Assembly (NCBI RefSeq): GCF_003945385.1
Contig: NZ_AP018920.1
Span: 2,294,001 to 2,358,000, forward strand
Source: Pseudonocardia autotrophica
GTDB lineage: Bacteria > Actinomycetota > Actinomycetes > Mycobacteriales > Pseudonocardiaceae
Reading direction: 5' to 3'
DNA: 64,000 nt
Part shown: in pieces, positions 9,011-16,343 of the stretch
How positions within the stretch are numbered: position 1 is the stretch's first letter
How the letters are laid out: each line of letters starts with the position of its first letter
The notes under the pieces: model-generated
What the model was told of the DNA's origin: nothing
What the model saw: only the letters and a program-made list of their open reading frames with translations
Databases searched by the model: none
Translations under genes and position numbers: made by a program

Positions 9011-10150
9011 ATGGACACCGTGCAGCGGGTGTGCGCCCTGCCCGGGTGCGGCGCCCGTGTGGCGCAGGCCGAGAACCGGTCCGCGCGGCTGTACTGCACT
9101 CCCGAGCACCGGGCGGCGGCCCGCCGGTTGCGGTCCGCGCACGCCCGGCGTGGGCGGGACGGCGGGCCCGGCGACGGGGGCACCCCAGCCCGCGGACACC
9201 CGCCGGACCGGTCGACCGGTCCGCCCGACCGCACCACCGCCGAGCTGAGCCACGACTCGCTGGTCCGCCCGGCCGGTGGCCGCGCCCCCTCCGTCCTCCC
9301 GGCCGCGCGACCGCTGGGGGACTGGCTGGACCGGGACCCCGGCCAGGACGCGGAGAGTCGCCGTGCCGAACTCCGGGAACGGGTCGCGGTCCCGGTGCGG
9401 GGGCCCGTCCGGGTGGCCGTGCTGTCGGTCAAGGGCGGTGTCGGTAAGACGACGGTGGCCGCGGGGCTCGGGCTGACGCTGGCCGAGCACCGGGGGGACC
9501 GGATCGCGGCGCTGGACGTCGCGCCGGACCCCGGCACCCTCGCCGAACGGCTGACCGGGTCGGTTCCCGGCGCCCGGGAACAGCTGGCCGGGCGTGCCCG
9601 GGTCGAGACCTTCGGCGAGCTGGTCGCCGCGAGCGGCACCTCCGGGCGGCTGACCGTGATCGGCTCCACCGACGAGGCCGACGACGTCGGCTTCGGTGTC
9701 GAGGACTATCGGAGGGTCGACGCGCACCTGGCGCGGTTCTTCGACGTCGTCGTCGCCGACTGCGGGCCGAGCGTGCGGCACGGGGCGGCGTCCGCCGCCG
9801 CTGCGGCGGCGGACGCCGTCGTCGTGGTCGGGTCGTTCGCGGTGGACGACGCCAGCCGGGCGTCGACGACGCTGCGCTGGCTCGCCGACTCCGGGACGAC
9901 CGACCGCCCCGGTGACGCGCTCGTCGTGCTGACCTGCGACCGGCGTCCGGACGTATCCGCGGAGCTGGTCCGGTCGCACTTCGCGCGGCGGGCCCGCGGC
10001 CCGCTGGAGATCTCCTACGACCCGCATCTGAGATCGGGCGGGCCGATCGAGTACGAGCGGCTCGCCGAGTCCACCCGCGACCGGTTCCTCGAGCTGGCCG
10101 CGCACGTCCTGGAGGTGGCCCGGAGCAGGACGGGCGGGTCGTCCGGATGA
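9011..10150 (+). CDS. MinD/ParA-like ATPase with N-terminal zinc-knuckle-like motif (type VII secretion-associated type)
   Basis: The 379-residue protein carries a deviant Walker A motif KGGVGKTT (141-148), then AALDVAPDPGTLAERL and DVVVADCGPSV, the pattern of MinD-like ATPases found beside ESX/type VII loci (EspI-like). A C-x4-C-x15-C-x3-H arrangement at residues 8-33 (C8, C13, C29, H33) could bind zinc. Residues 81-84 are HDSL, shared with the second ATPase. The ATG at 9011 is preceded by GGGGGAGG; a longer frame upstream has no such signal. The stop overlaps the start of the next gene (ATGA), so the two are translationally coupled. The partner in this locus is not identifiable. Confidence 0.85.
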   Translation: MDTVQRVCALPGCGARVAQAENRSARLYCTPEHRAAARRLRSAHARRGRDGGPGDGGTPARGHPPDRSTGPPDRTTAELSHDSLVRPAGGRAPSVLPAARPLGDWLDRDPGQDAESRRAELRERVAVPVRGPVRVAVLSVKGGVGKTTVAAGLGLTLAEHRGDRIAALDVAPDPGTLAERLTGSVPGAREQLAGRARVETFGELVAASGTSGRLTVIGSTDEADDVGFGVEDYRRVDAHLARFFDVVVADCGPSVRHGAASAAAAAADAVVVVGSFAVDDASRASTTLRWLADSGTTDRPGDALVVLTCDRRPDVSAELVRSHFARRARGPLEISYDPHLRSGGPIEYERLAESTRDRFLELAAHVLEVARSRTGGSSG

Positions 10151-10359
10151 GCGCGCGCCGATCGAGACGTTCCGGGCGCGGCTACCGGAGGCGGCCGTCC
10201 GACGACCGGCCGGTGACGATGCTCCACCGGCGGAGGTGGCGGGTGCTGGTGCTGCTCGCGATGATCGTGCTGGTCCTGGCGCTCCTCGCCTCGCTGCTGG
10301 TCACCACCCCGGACATGACCCCGCTGCCCGATCTCGGGCCGCTGCCCGACCCGGCCTGA
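10147..10359 (+). CDS. Small single-pass membrane protein
   Basis: This 70-residue protein has a strongly basic N-terminus (many Arg in residues 1-31), one hydrophobic helix at about 32-51 and a short Pro/Asp-rich tail. The charge distribution predicts an N-in orientation. Its ATG overlaps the stop of the upstream ATPase by four bases, and the second ATPase follows after 45 bp. Position between two paralogous MinD-like ATPases suggests a membrane anchor or partner for them. I do not recognise a family. Confidence 0.75.
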   Translation: MSARRSRRSGRGYRRRPSDDRPVTMLHRRRWRVLVLLAMIVLVLALLASLLVTTPDMTPLPDLGPLPDPA

Positions 10360-10404
10360 TCCGCCCCGACATCCACCGCCCTGCCGGGCACCTGAGGAGA
10401 CCTG

Positions 10405-11343
10405 ATGACCGACCACGGCGAGGGGCAGGCCGGCCCCGACGAGATCACCCACGACTCGCTGATGCGGCGCACCGCCGAACGGCCGCGCCGGGGCTGGCGC
10501 AAGGTGCTCTACGAGGCCACCGGCGGCCGCTACAACCCCGGGATCAGCGAGGACGAGGCGGGGCGGAACGTGCTGCTGCGCCGGATCGGCCGCCAGCTCC
10601 CGGGCGCCCACCGGATCGCGGTCACCTCGATCAAGGGCGGGATCGGGAAGACGACCGTGACGGCCTGCCTGGGGCTGACGCTGGCCGAGCACCGCGGGGA
10701 CCGGGTGGTCGCCCTGGACGCCAACCCGGACGCCGGCACGCTGGCCGACCGGCTCACCGGCGAGACGTCGATCACCGTCCGGCAGATGCTGGAGAAGATC
10801 GACGACATCGACTCGCTCACCGAGATGAGTCGCTACACCAGCCTGGCGGGACGCCTGCAGGTCCTGGCGAGCGACCAGGACCCGGCGATGAGCGAGGGAT
10901 TCAACCGGGAGGAGTACACCCGGATCTCGACGGTCCTCTCGCGCTTCTGCAACATCCTGCTGACGGACTCGGGCACCGGGCTGGTGCACTCGGCGATGGA
11001 GGGCACCCTCGAACTGGCCGACACCGTCGTGGTGGTGGGGGCGCCGACCGTGGACGGCGCGAGCCGGGCCGGGAAGACACTGGACTGGCTGGCCGCGCAC
11101 GGGCACCGCGAACACGCCGAGAACGCGATCGTCGTGCTCTCCCAGGACCGGGCCAGCCACGAGGTCGACGCCGAGAAGATCCACGACCACTTCGCCCAGC
11201 GCTGCCGGGCCGTGCACTCGGTCCCGTCCGATCCGCACCTGGCGGCAGGCGGACGGATCGACCTCGACCTGCTTCGGGAGCCCACCCGGGAGGCGTTCCT
11301 GCGGATCGCCGCGTCGGTCTCCGACGACTTCGCGACCCGCTGA
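10405..11343 (+). CDS. Second MinD/ParA-like ATPase, paralogue of the first
   Basis: The 312-residue protein has KGGIGKTT at 77-84 and VVALDANPDAGTLADRLTGE, very close to the equivalent blocks in the gene at 9011. It lacks the zinc-knuckle-like N-terminus but keeps HDSL at residues 16-19; that motif precedes Walker A by 61 residues here and by 60 in the paralogue. GAGGAG before the ATG gives a normal start. ANPDxGTL-type ATPases are known from type VII secretion loci, where they are thought to act at the membrane. The gene ends the apparent three-gene operon. Confidence 0.88.
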   Translation: MTDHGEGQAGPDEITHDSLMRRTAERPRRGWRKVLYEATGGRYNPGISEDEAGRNVLLRRIGRQLPGAHRIAVTSIKGGIGKTTVTACLGLTLAEHRGDRVVALDANPDAGTLADRLTGETSITVRQMLEKIDDIDSLTEMSRYTSLAGRLQVLASDQDPAMSEGFNREEYTRISTVLSRFCNILLTDSGTGLVHSAMEGTLELADTVVVVGAPTVDGASRAGKTLDWLAAHGHREHAENAIVVLSQDRASHEVDAEKIHDHFAQRCRAVHSVPSDPHLAAGGRIDLDLLREPTREAFLRIAASVSDDFATR

Positions 11344-11387
11344 CCGGCCCCGCCCCGAACCTGCACCCGCCCGATGACGAAAGAGCG

Positions 11388-11416
11388 TTGACCCGCGCAC
11401 AGGATTGTTCAACAAT
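11388..11416 (+). promoter_or_regulatory. Predicted pxpB promoter
   Basis: TTGACC (11388-11393) and AACAAT (11411-11416) are separated by 17 bp, a plausible sigma-70 type promoter. The -10 element lies inside the palindrome at 11401-11419, which would let a bound repressor block polymerase. Confidence 0.5.
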
Positions 11417-11419
11417 CCT
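11401..11419 (+). promoter_or_regulatory. 19-bp perfect palindromic operator upstream of pxpB
   Basis: AGGATTGTT-C-AACAATCCT is a perfect 9+1+9 palindrome. A one-mismatch-arm version lies at 14185-14203 upstream of the transporter gene of the same cassette. The repeated occurrence supports a regulator site; the winged-helix protein encoded between them is the best candidate. Confidence 0.75.
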
Positions 11420-11488
11420 ACGTTGAGCGATCCAACGCCGGACGCGACGGGATCGCCACGCTGCCGGCGCGATGCCCAGGAGGACGTC

Positions 11489-12136
11489 ATGACCGCTTCC
11501 ACGGTCGCCCCCGACCCGATGATCCGGCCGTGCGGTGATGCCGCGTTACTGGTCGAGGTCGGTGATCTCGATGCGGCGTTGGACCTGCACGCCGCACTCC
11601 GGGCCGCCCCGCCGTCCGGCGTGCTCGATCTCGTGCCCGCCGCGTGCAGCGTCCTGGTCCGGGTGCGGCCCGGCACCGATCTCCGGGCGGTCGAGCAGCA
11701 CATCCGCGGGCTCGGCACCGCGGTCGGGATCCCGGTCGGGACGTCGTCGGACCCGGTCGAGATCCCCGCCGTGTACGACGGTGCGGACCTCCCCGCCGTC
11801 GCCGAGCTGCTCGGCCGCACCCCGGACGAGGTCGTCGCCCTGCACGCCAACCGGGTCTGGGTGGTCGCCTTCGTGGGGTTCGCGCCCGGGTTCGGCTACC
11901 TCGCCGGCGGCGACGACTGGTTCGACGTACCCCGGCGGGCGGTGCCCCGGACGGCGGTCCCGCCGGGTTCGATCGCGCTCGCCGGGCGGTACAGCGGGGT
12001 CTATCCGCGGGAGTCACCCGGCGGGTGGCAGCTGATCGGGCGTACCGACCTGCGGGTCTGGGATCTCGACCGGAGGCCGCCCGCGCTGCTGGTGCCCGGT
12101 GCCCGGGTCCGGTTCGTCCCGGTCGGCCGGCCGTGA
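11489..12136 (+). CDS. pxpB: 5-oxoprolinase subunit B (PxpB/KipI family)
   Basis: The 215-residue protein has the KipI/PxpB fold markers: CGDAALLVEVG near the start and the block FVGFAPGFGYLAGG followed by VPRRAVPRTAVPPGSIALAG and YPRESPGGWQLIGRT. With PxpA and PxpC it forms the ATP-dependent 5-oxoprolinase that opens 5-oxoproline to glutamate. AGGAGG at 11478-11483 fixes the ATG at 11489. The stop overlaps the pxpC start. No pxpA is visible nearby, so that subunit is presumably encoded elsewhere. Confidence 0.93.
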   Translation: MTASTVAPDPMIRPCGDAALLVEVGDLDAALDLHAALRAAPPSGVLDLVPAACSVLVRVRPGTDLRAVEQHIRGLGTAVGIPVGTSSDPVEIPAVYDGADLPAVAELLGRTPDEVVALHANRVWVVAFVGFAPGFGYLAGGDDWFDVPRRAVPRTAVPPGSIALAGRYSGVYPRESPGGWQLIGRTDLRVWDLDRRPPALLVPGARVRFVPVGRP

Positions 12137-13065
12137 TGGTGGCTCCCGCGGTGGTGGCGGACGCCCCGGGTACGGCCGGTGCGCGCGGCGTACTGGTGCT
12201 GGCGACCGGTCCGCTGGCGACGGTCCAGGACGCCGGTCGCCCCGGTCTGGGCACGCTCGGCGTCGGTGTCTCCGGCGCGGCCGACCGCACGTCGTTCCGG
12301 TTGGCGAACCGGCTGGTCGGTAATCCCGAGGAGGCCGCGGCCGTCGAGGTCACCTTCGGCGGTCTGTGGATCCGCGCACAGGGTGTCGTGACGGTCGCGG
12401 TCACCGGTGCGAGCACCCCCGTCACGGTCCGCCGGGGAGGTGATGTCCGCCCGGCGGGAGCGCTGCGTCCGATCGTGCTCGCCGACGGGGACGAGCTCCG
12501 GCTGGGTCCTCCGGTGCACGGGCTGCGGTCCTATCTGGCGCTGCGCGGTGGCGTCGACGTCGATCCCGTCCTGGGCAGTCGCTCCACCGATGTGCTCGCC
12601 GGGCTGGGGCCCGACCCGCTCTCGGGCGGCTCGCTGCTTCCGGTCGGGCCGGAGCCCGCCGACGGCGTGCCCAGCCTGGACGGAGCACCGGTCAGCGCGC
12701 CCGGCGCCGGGGTGCTGACGCTGCGGGCGATGCCCGGCCCGCGGCACGACTGGTTCACCGAGGAGTCGATGCACCGGCTGTTCCGCACCGACTGGGAGGT
12801 CGGCAACGAGACCAACCGGGTGGGTATGCGCCTGAGCGGGCCGCCGATGGAGCGCCGGCCGGTGCTGGCCTCCACGGAGCTGCCCAGCGAGGGCGTGGTG
12901 CGCGGGAGCGTGCAGGTCCCGGCGTCCGGGCTGCCCATCGTGTTCCTCGTCGACCATCCGGTCACCGGTGGATACCCGGTGGCCGCGGTGCTGGCCGACC
13001 GCGACGTCGATCTGGCCGCGCAGGCCAGGCCGGGGCAGCGGATCCGGTTCTGGCCGACCCGCTGA
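12136..13065 (+). CDS. pxpC: 5-oxoprolinase subunit C (PxpC/KipA family, biotin-dependent carboxyltransferase-like)
   Basis: This 309-residue protein matches the KipA/PxpC (AHS2) family: GPLATVQDAGRPGLGTLGVGVSGAAD near the N-terminus, LRSYLALRGGVDVDPVLGSRSTD in the middle, and TNRVGMRLSGPP later. It is the partner of PxpB in 5-oxoproline hydrolysis. The ATG at 12136 shares one base with the pxpB stop; a GTG one codon earlier is an alternative. Length is normal for the family. Confidence 0.92.
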   Translation: MVAPAVVADAPGTAGARGVLVLATGPLATVQDAGRPGLGTLGVGVSGAADRTSFRLANRLVGNPEEAAAVEVTFGGLWIRAQGVVTVAVTGASTPVTVRRGGDVRPAGALRPIVLADGDELRLGPPVHGLRSYLALRGGVDVDPVLGSRSTDVLAGLGPDPLSGGSLLPVGPEPADGVPSLDGAPVSAPGAGVLTLRAMPGPRHDWFTEESMHRLFRTDWEVGNETNRVGMRLSGPPMERRPVLASTELPSEGVVRGSVQVPASGLPIVFLVDHPVTGGYPVAAVLADRDVDLAAQARPGQRIRFWPTR

Positions 13066-13140
13066 CCCCTGGGCGCCGTCTCCTCGTCCGGGTAGCCGGC
13101 GAGGGCGGTTCGCTCGTGATTCCACCCCCCGGAGGAGAAG

Positions 13141-14115
13141 GTGCGAGGACCGATCACCCGGATCCGGCTCGGCGACGACGTCGCCGTCCGGGTCGTCGCC
13201 GATCCCTACAGCAGCGTGCTCGCGGTGGCCTGTGCCGGCGTCCGGGACCGCAGGGCGGGACGCCGGACCGGCGCATCCCGGCTGCTGGGTGTGCTCCGGG
13301 AACCGGAGGTCAGGGCGGTCGCCCGGCTGATACCGACCGACGGATCGCTGGCTCCCGACTGTGTCGGTCCCGGCACGCCGGGCCGGCCGATCCGGGTGGG
13401 CGACGAGCTGGACCGGCTGCGCGGGATGTCCGATCGCGAGTTGCGCGACGACCTGGTCCGGACCTTCTCCGGCCGGTTGCCCACCCGCTGGCAACGGTTG
13501 GAGGGATCGCTGTCCGGCTGGGCCGGTGATCTCGCGGACGGCCTGCAGGCGATCTGGGAGCGCGTCGAACCGCTCTGGACACGGCAGGCGGACCTGCGTG
13601 AGCGCGAGGCCGAGCGACTCGGCGTGGCCGCGTCGCGCGGGGCCGTCGACGTGGCACTCTCCGAGATGTTCCGCGGTGCCCGGGCGGCCGACGGCTGGCT
13701 GGAGATCCCGGACCCGGATGCGGTGACGGTCGAGTCGGGCCGGCGGGTCGTCGTGCTGGCGCCGTTGCTCAGCGGGCTCCCGGTCGCCCTGTGCAACCTG
13801 GAACGGGACGACGCGCTGTGGTTCGCCGCGCCGTCCGGGGCCCGGCCCGCGGCGGACCAGCGGGACGCGGGCGGGCTCGGATCGCTGCTCACCCCGACCA
13901 GGGCCGACCTGCTCGGCCGGCTCCGCGTCGAACGTTCGATGTCCGAGATCGCCGGGCTGATGAACACCGCTCCGGCGACCGCGACCCATCAGGTCGGCGC
14001 GCTCGAGGCCGCGGGCCTGGTCCGGCGGCGCCGGGACGGTCGTCGGATCTGGGTGCAGCGCACCCCGCGCGGGGATGCGCTGCTCGATCTCTACGGGGTC
14101 CTCGATCGCGCGTGA
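13141..14115 (+). CDS. Winged-helix (ArsR-type) transcriptional regulator of the oxoproline cassette
   Basis: The 324-residue protein has an unrecognised N-terminal region of about 240 residues and a C-terminal ArsR-like winged helix (TRADLLGRLRVERSMSEIAGLMNTAPATATHQVGALEAAGLVRRRRDGRRIWVQRT). The layout resembles the DUF5937-ArsR proteins of actinomycetes. The start is a GTG directly after GGAGGAGAA. It sits between pxpC and the transporter, each of whose flanking promoters carries the 19-bp palindrome, so it probably controls both. The ligand may be 5-oxoproline or a related acid; this is inference. Confidence 0.85.
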   Translation: MRGPITRIRLGDDVAVRVVADPYSSVLAVACAGVRDRRAGRRTGASRLLGVLREPEVRAVARLIPTDGSLAPDCVGPGTPGRPIRVGDELDRLRGMSDRELRDDLVRTFSGRLPTRWQRLEGSLSGWAGDLADGLQAIWERVEPLWTRQADLREREAERLGVAASRGAVDVALSEMFRGARAADGWLEIPDPDAVTVESGRRVVVLAPLLSGLPVALCNLERDDALWFAAPSGARPAADQRDAGGLGSLLTPTRADLLGRLRVERSMSEIAGLMNTAPATATHQVGALEAAGLVRRRRDGRRIWVQRTPRGDALLDLYGVLDRA

Positions 14116-14184
14116 GGCGCCTCGGGCCGATCCGCCGGTCGCGTCCGTTTCGGAGTATCGCAAAGGATGCACCGATCGGATTGA

Positions 14185-14203
14185 AGGATTGTAGGACGAT
14201 CCA
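14185..14203 (+). promoter_or_regulatory. Second copy of the 19-bp operator, upstream of the NRAMP-type transporter
   Basis: AGGATTGTAGGACGATCCA matches the pxpB palindrome in its left arm and has one changed base in the core of its right arm. A TTGAAG at 14181-14186, overlapping it, is a weak -35 candidate. The site lies 50 bp before the transporter start. Confidence 0.65.
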
Positions 14204-14252
14204 CAAGACTTGCGGCCCGGGCGTTTCCCGGTGGACCGATCAGGAGGACACA

Positions 14253-15491
14253 GTGAGCGAAGACCAGATCCGGGAGCCCTCGGTGGTCGCACCGGCGGCG
14301 AAGCCGGGGCCGGGCACCCGCAGCGCCCTGCTCGGCGCGATCTTCCTGATGGCGACGAGCGCGATCGGGCCCGGCTTCATCACCCAGACCACCACCTTCA
14401 CCGCGCAGCTCGGCGCCGCGTTCGCCTTCGCGATCCTGGTGTCGATCCTGGTCGACATCGCAGTCCAGATGAACGTCTGGCGGGTGATCGGGGTGTCCCG
14501 GCTCCGGGCGCACGTGCTGGCGAACAAGGTCGCGCCGGGGGCGGGCTGGGTGCTGACGGTGCTGGTCGTGACCGGTGGCCTGGTGTTCAACATCGGCAAC
14601 GTCGCCGGTGCCGGCCTCGGCCTGGACGCGATGCTGGGACTGGACACCGCGATCGGCGGCGCGGTGTCCGCGGCGATCGCCATCGCGGTCTTCGTGATCC
14701 GCCGGGCCGGCGTCGCGCTGGACCGGATCATGATCGTCCTCGGCGTCATGATGATCATCCTGACCACCTACGTGGCGATCGTGTCCGGCCCGCCGGTGGG
14801 TGAGGCACTGCGCAACACGGTGCTTCCGGAGCGGATCGACTTCCTGGTGATCACGACGCTGATCGGTGGCACCGTCGGCGGCTACATCACCTACGCCGGC
14901 GCACATCGGATGCTCGACACCGGCCTGACCGGCCCGGAGAACGTGGGGCAGGTGACGCGCAGCTCGGTGCACGGGATCCTGGTGACCGCGGTGATGCGGG
15001 TGGTGCTGTTCCTGGCGGTGCTCGGTGTCGTCACGACCGGCGTGGACCTCGCGACCGACAACCCGGCGGCGACGGCGTTCGGCGCGGCCGCCGGTGAGAT
15101 CGGCGTCCGGCTGTTCGGCATGATCCTCTGGGCCGCCGGGATCTCCTCGGTGATCGGCGCCGCCTACACCTCGGTGTCGTTCCTGACCTCCCCGAGCACG
15201 CCGGCCCGCACCAGGACCCTGCTCACCGCGGGCTTCATCTCGGTCAGCGCGATCATCTTCCTGATCGCGGGCACGACCCCGGTCACGCTGCTGATCTTCG
15301 CCGGGGCGTTCAACGGGCTGATCCTCCCGTTCGGCTTCACGGTCGTGCTCTGGGTGGCCTGGCGGCGCCGTGACCTGCTCGGTGGCTACCGGTACCCGCG
15401 CTGGCTGCTCGCCATCGGGGTGCTCGCCTGGCTGATCACGATCGTCATCGGCTGGCAGGCGGTGCTCGGCCTGAGCAGTCTCTGGTCCTGA
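14253..15491 (+). CDS. NRAMP-family transporter (YcsG-like, probable 5-oxoproline-cassette permease)
   Basis: The 412-residue protein has about 11 hydrophobic segments and the NRAMP-like opening AIFLMATSAIGPGFITQTTTFTAQLGAAFAFA. Members of this branch sit beside kipI/kipA-type genes in many bacteria (for example ycsG in Bacillus subtilis), so an organic-acid or oxoproline substrate is more likely than a metal. The GTG start has AGGAGG at 14242-14247; an upstream frame extension is spurious. It is preceded by the cassette operator and followed by a hairpin terminator. Confidence 0.88.
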   Translation: MSEDQIREPSVVAPAAKPGPGTRSALLGAIFLMATSAIGPGFITQTTTFTAQLGAAFAFAILVSILVDIAVQMNVWRVIGVSRLRAHVLANKVAPGAGWVLTVLVVTGGLVFNIGNVAGAGLGLDAMLGLDTAIGGAVSAAIAIAVFVIRRAGVALDRIMIVLGVMMIILTTYVAIVSGPPVGEALRNTVLPERIDFLVITTLIGGTVGGYITYAGAHRMLDTGLTGPENVGQVTRSSVHGILVTAVMRVVLFLAVLGVVTTGVDLATDNPAATAFGAAAGEIGVRLFGMILWAAGISSVIGAAYTSVSFLTSPSTPARTRTLLTAGFISVSAIIFLIAGTTPVTLLIFAGAFNGLILPFGFTVVLWVAWRRRDLLGGYRYPRWLLAIGVLAWLITIVIGWQAVLGLSSLWS

Positions 15492-15516
15492 GCCGAACCC
15501 GGTCCCGGCCGAGCCC

Positions 15517-15540
15517 CGGCGACGAGGGCGGTCGTCGCCG
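15517..15540 (+). terminator. Hairpin terminator after transporter gene
   Basis: A 9-bp perfect stem (CGGCGACGA / TCGTCGCCG) with a 6-nt loop lies 26 bp after the transporter stop and is followed by TTGT. Confidence 0.6.
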
Positions 15541-15681
15541 TTGTCGGCCCCGGTCGGTGTGGAGCGCCTGCACCGCTACGTCCGGGCGCGGCTGCACGGG
15601 TGTCCGGGCGGTCCTCGGCGAGATCGACGAGGACCGGCAGGACCCCGCATCCGGTCTCGACCGGATGTCGGTGGTGGTCCG

Positions 15682-15993
15682 TCAGCTCCGCGCGGCGAGC
15701 CGCTGAGGCGCGGTGGCCGGGTGAATCTCGGCCTGGTCGCCCCGCTCGATCAGCCGCTGCCGGGCCAATCGCTCCACCATCTCGGGCAGGGCGAGGGTGG
15801 GGACGGAGTCGAGATCGTCGCGGGAGCCCCGCACGACGTGTTCGACGAGCGAGGCGGGGAGATGTCCGGCGAACTCGACGGTGAGCCGGTCGACTGCGTC
15901 ACGGACGGAGGAGTCACGGACGGAGGAGTCACGGACGGAGGAGTCACCGACGGAGGGGTCGTAGGGATGGAGCAGTGAGGCGTGCACGGTCAT
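15682..15993 (-). CDS. Small three-helix-bundle protein with Ser/Asp repeat near N-terminus
   Basis: This 103-residue protein has a C-terminal segment (DAVDRLTVEFAGHLP.. then LALPEMVERLARQRL) typical of the small actinobacterial three-helix-bundle dimerisation proteins. A paralogue lies at 58270. Residues 14-30 are five-residue DSSVR repeats encoded by a 15-bp minisatellite. The ATG at 15993 is the most sensible start, but no strong ribosome site precedes it. Function is unknown; the fold suggests dimerisation or partner binding. Confidence 0.65.
   Translation of the reverse strand: MTVHASLLHPYDPSVGDSSVRDSSVRDSSVRDAVDRLTVEFAGHLPASLVEHVVRGSRDDLDSVPTLALPEMVERLARQRLIERGDQAEIHPATAPQRLAARS
15901..15960 (-). 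repeat. 15-bp tandem repeat (four copies) in small gene
   Basis: Four contiguous copies of a 15-bp unit (acggacggaggagtc type) lie in frame within the gene at 15682; the first two are identical and the last two differ by single bases. The unit length preserves frame, so copy number can vary without breaking the protein. Confidence 0.9.
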
Positions 15994-16343
15994 GATCGAT
16001 TCGTTGAAGGGTGGTGCCCGGTCGCGCCGTCCTGTGGTGCGAACGGCGCCGGGCGGGTCGCGGGGCGGCGCCCTGCGCGACCGGCAATCGGGCCGGATGA
16101 CGGCCCGTGCGATCGCCGACCACGGTAGGCGCTGTGACGACTCCCGTCGACCCGATAAGGCTCCCGATACCGAATGACTCCAGATCACACAATAATCGAA
16201 CGCTGATATCATCTGTGGTCGACTTTCTTTGCGTGTGATCGGCCTGATCGGTTTCGGATCTTGCTTCGCTGTCCGGGCCGGCAGTGCACTGGTGCGGACG
16301 GTCCCGATCCGGGCCGCCGCTGCCGCCGCCCCGTGGAGAGTCC
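15994..16343. other. Divergent intergenic region upstream of the dehydrogenase gene
   Basis: No supported gene. A stretch at about 16165-16240 is markedly AT-richer than its surroundings and includes TGATATCA and ACAATAAT, so the dehydrogenase promoter probably lies here. A GGAGAG at 16335-16340 is the ribosome site for the next gene. Confidence 0.5.

Noticed and set aside
12001..14292. A 763-codon minus-strand frame across pxpBC and the regulator
   Set aside because: It covers three recognisable plus-strand genes and has no motif of its own.
15541..15705. A possible short plus-strand gene after the transporter
   Set aside because: The tail VRAVLGEIDEDRQDPASGL looks protein-like but has no start or ribosome site and overlaps the end of the minus-strand small gene.
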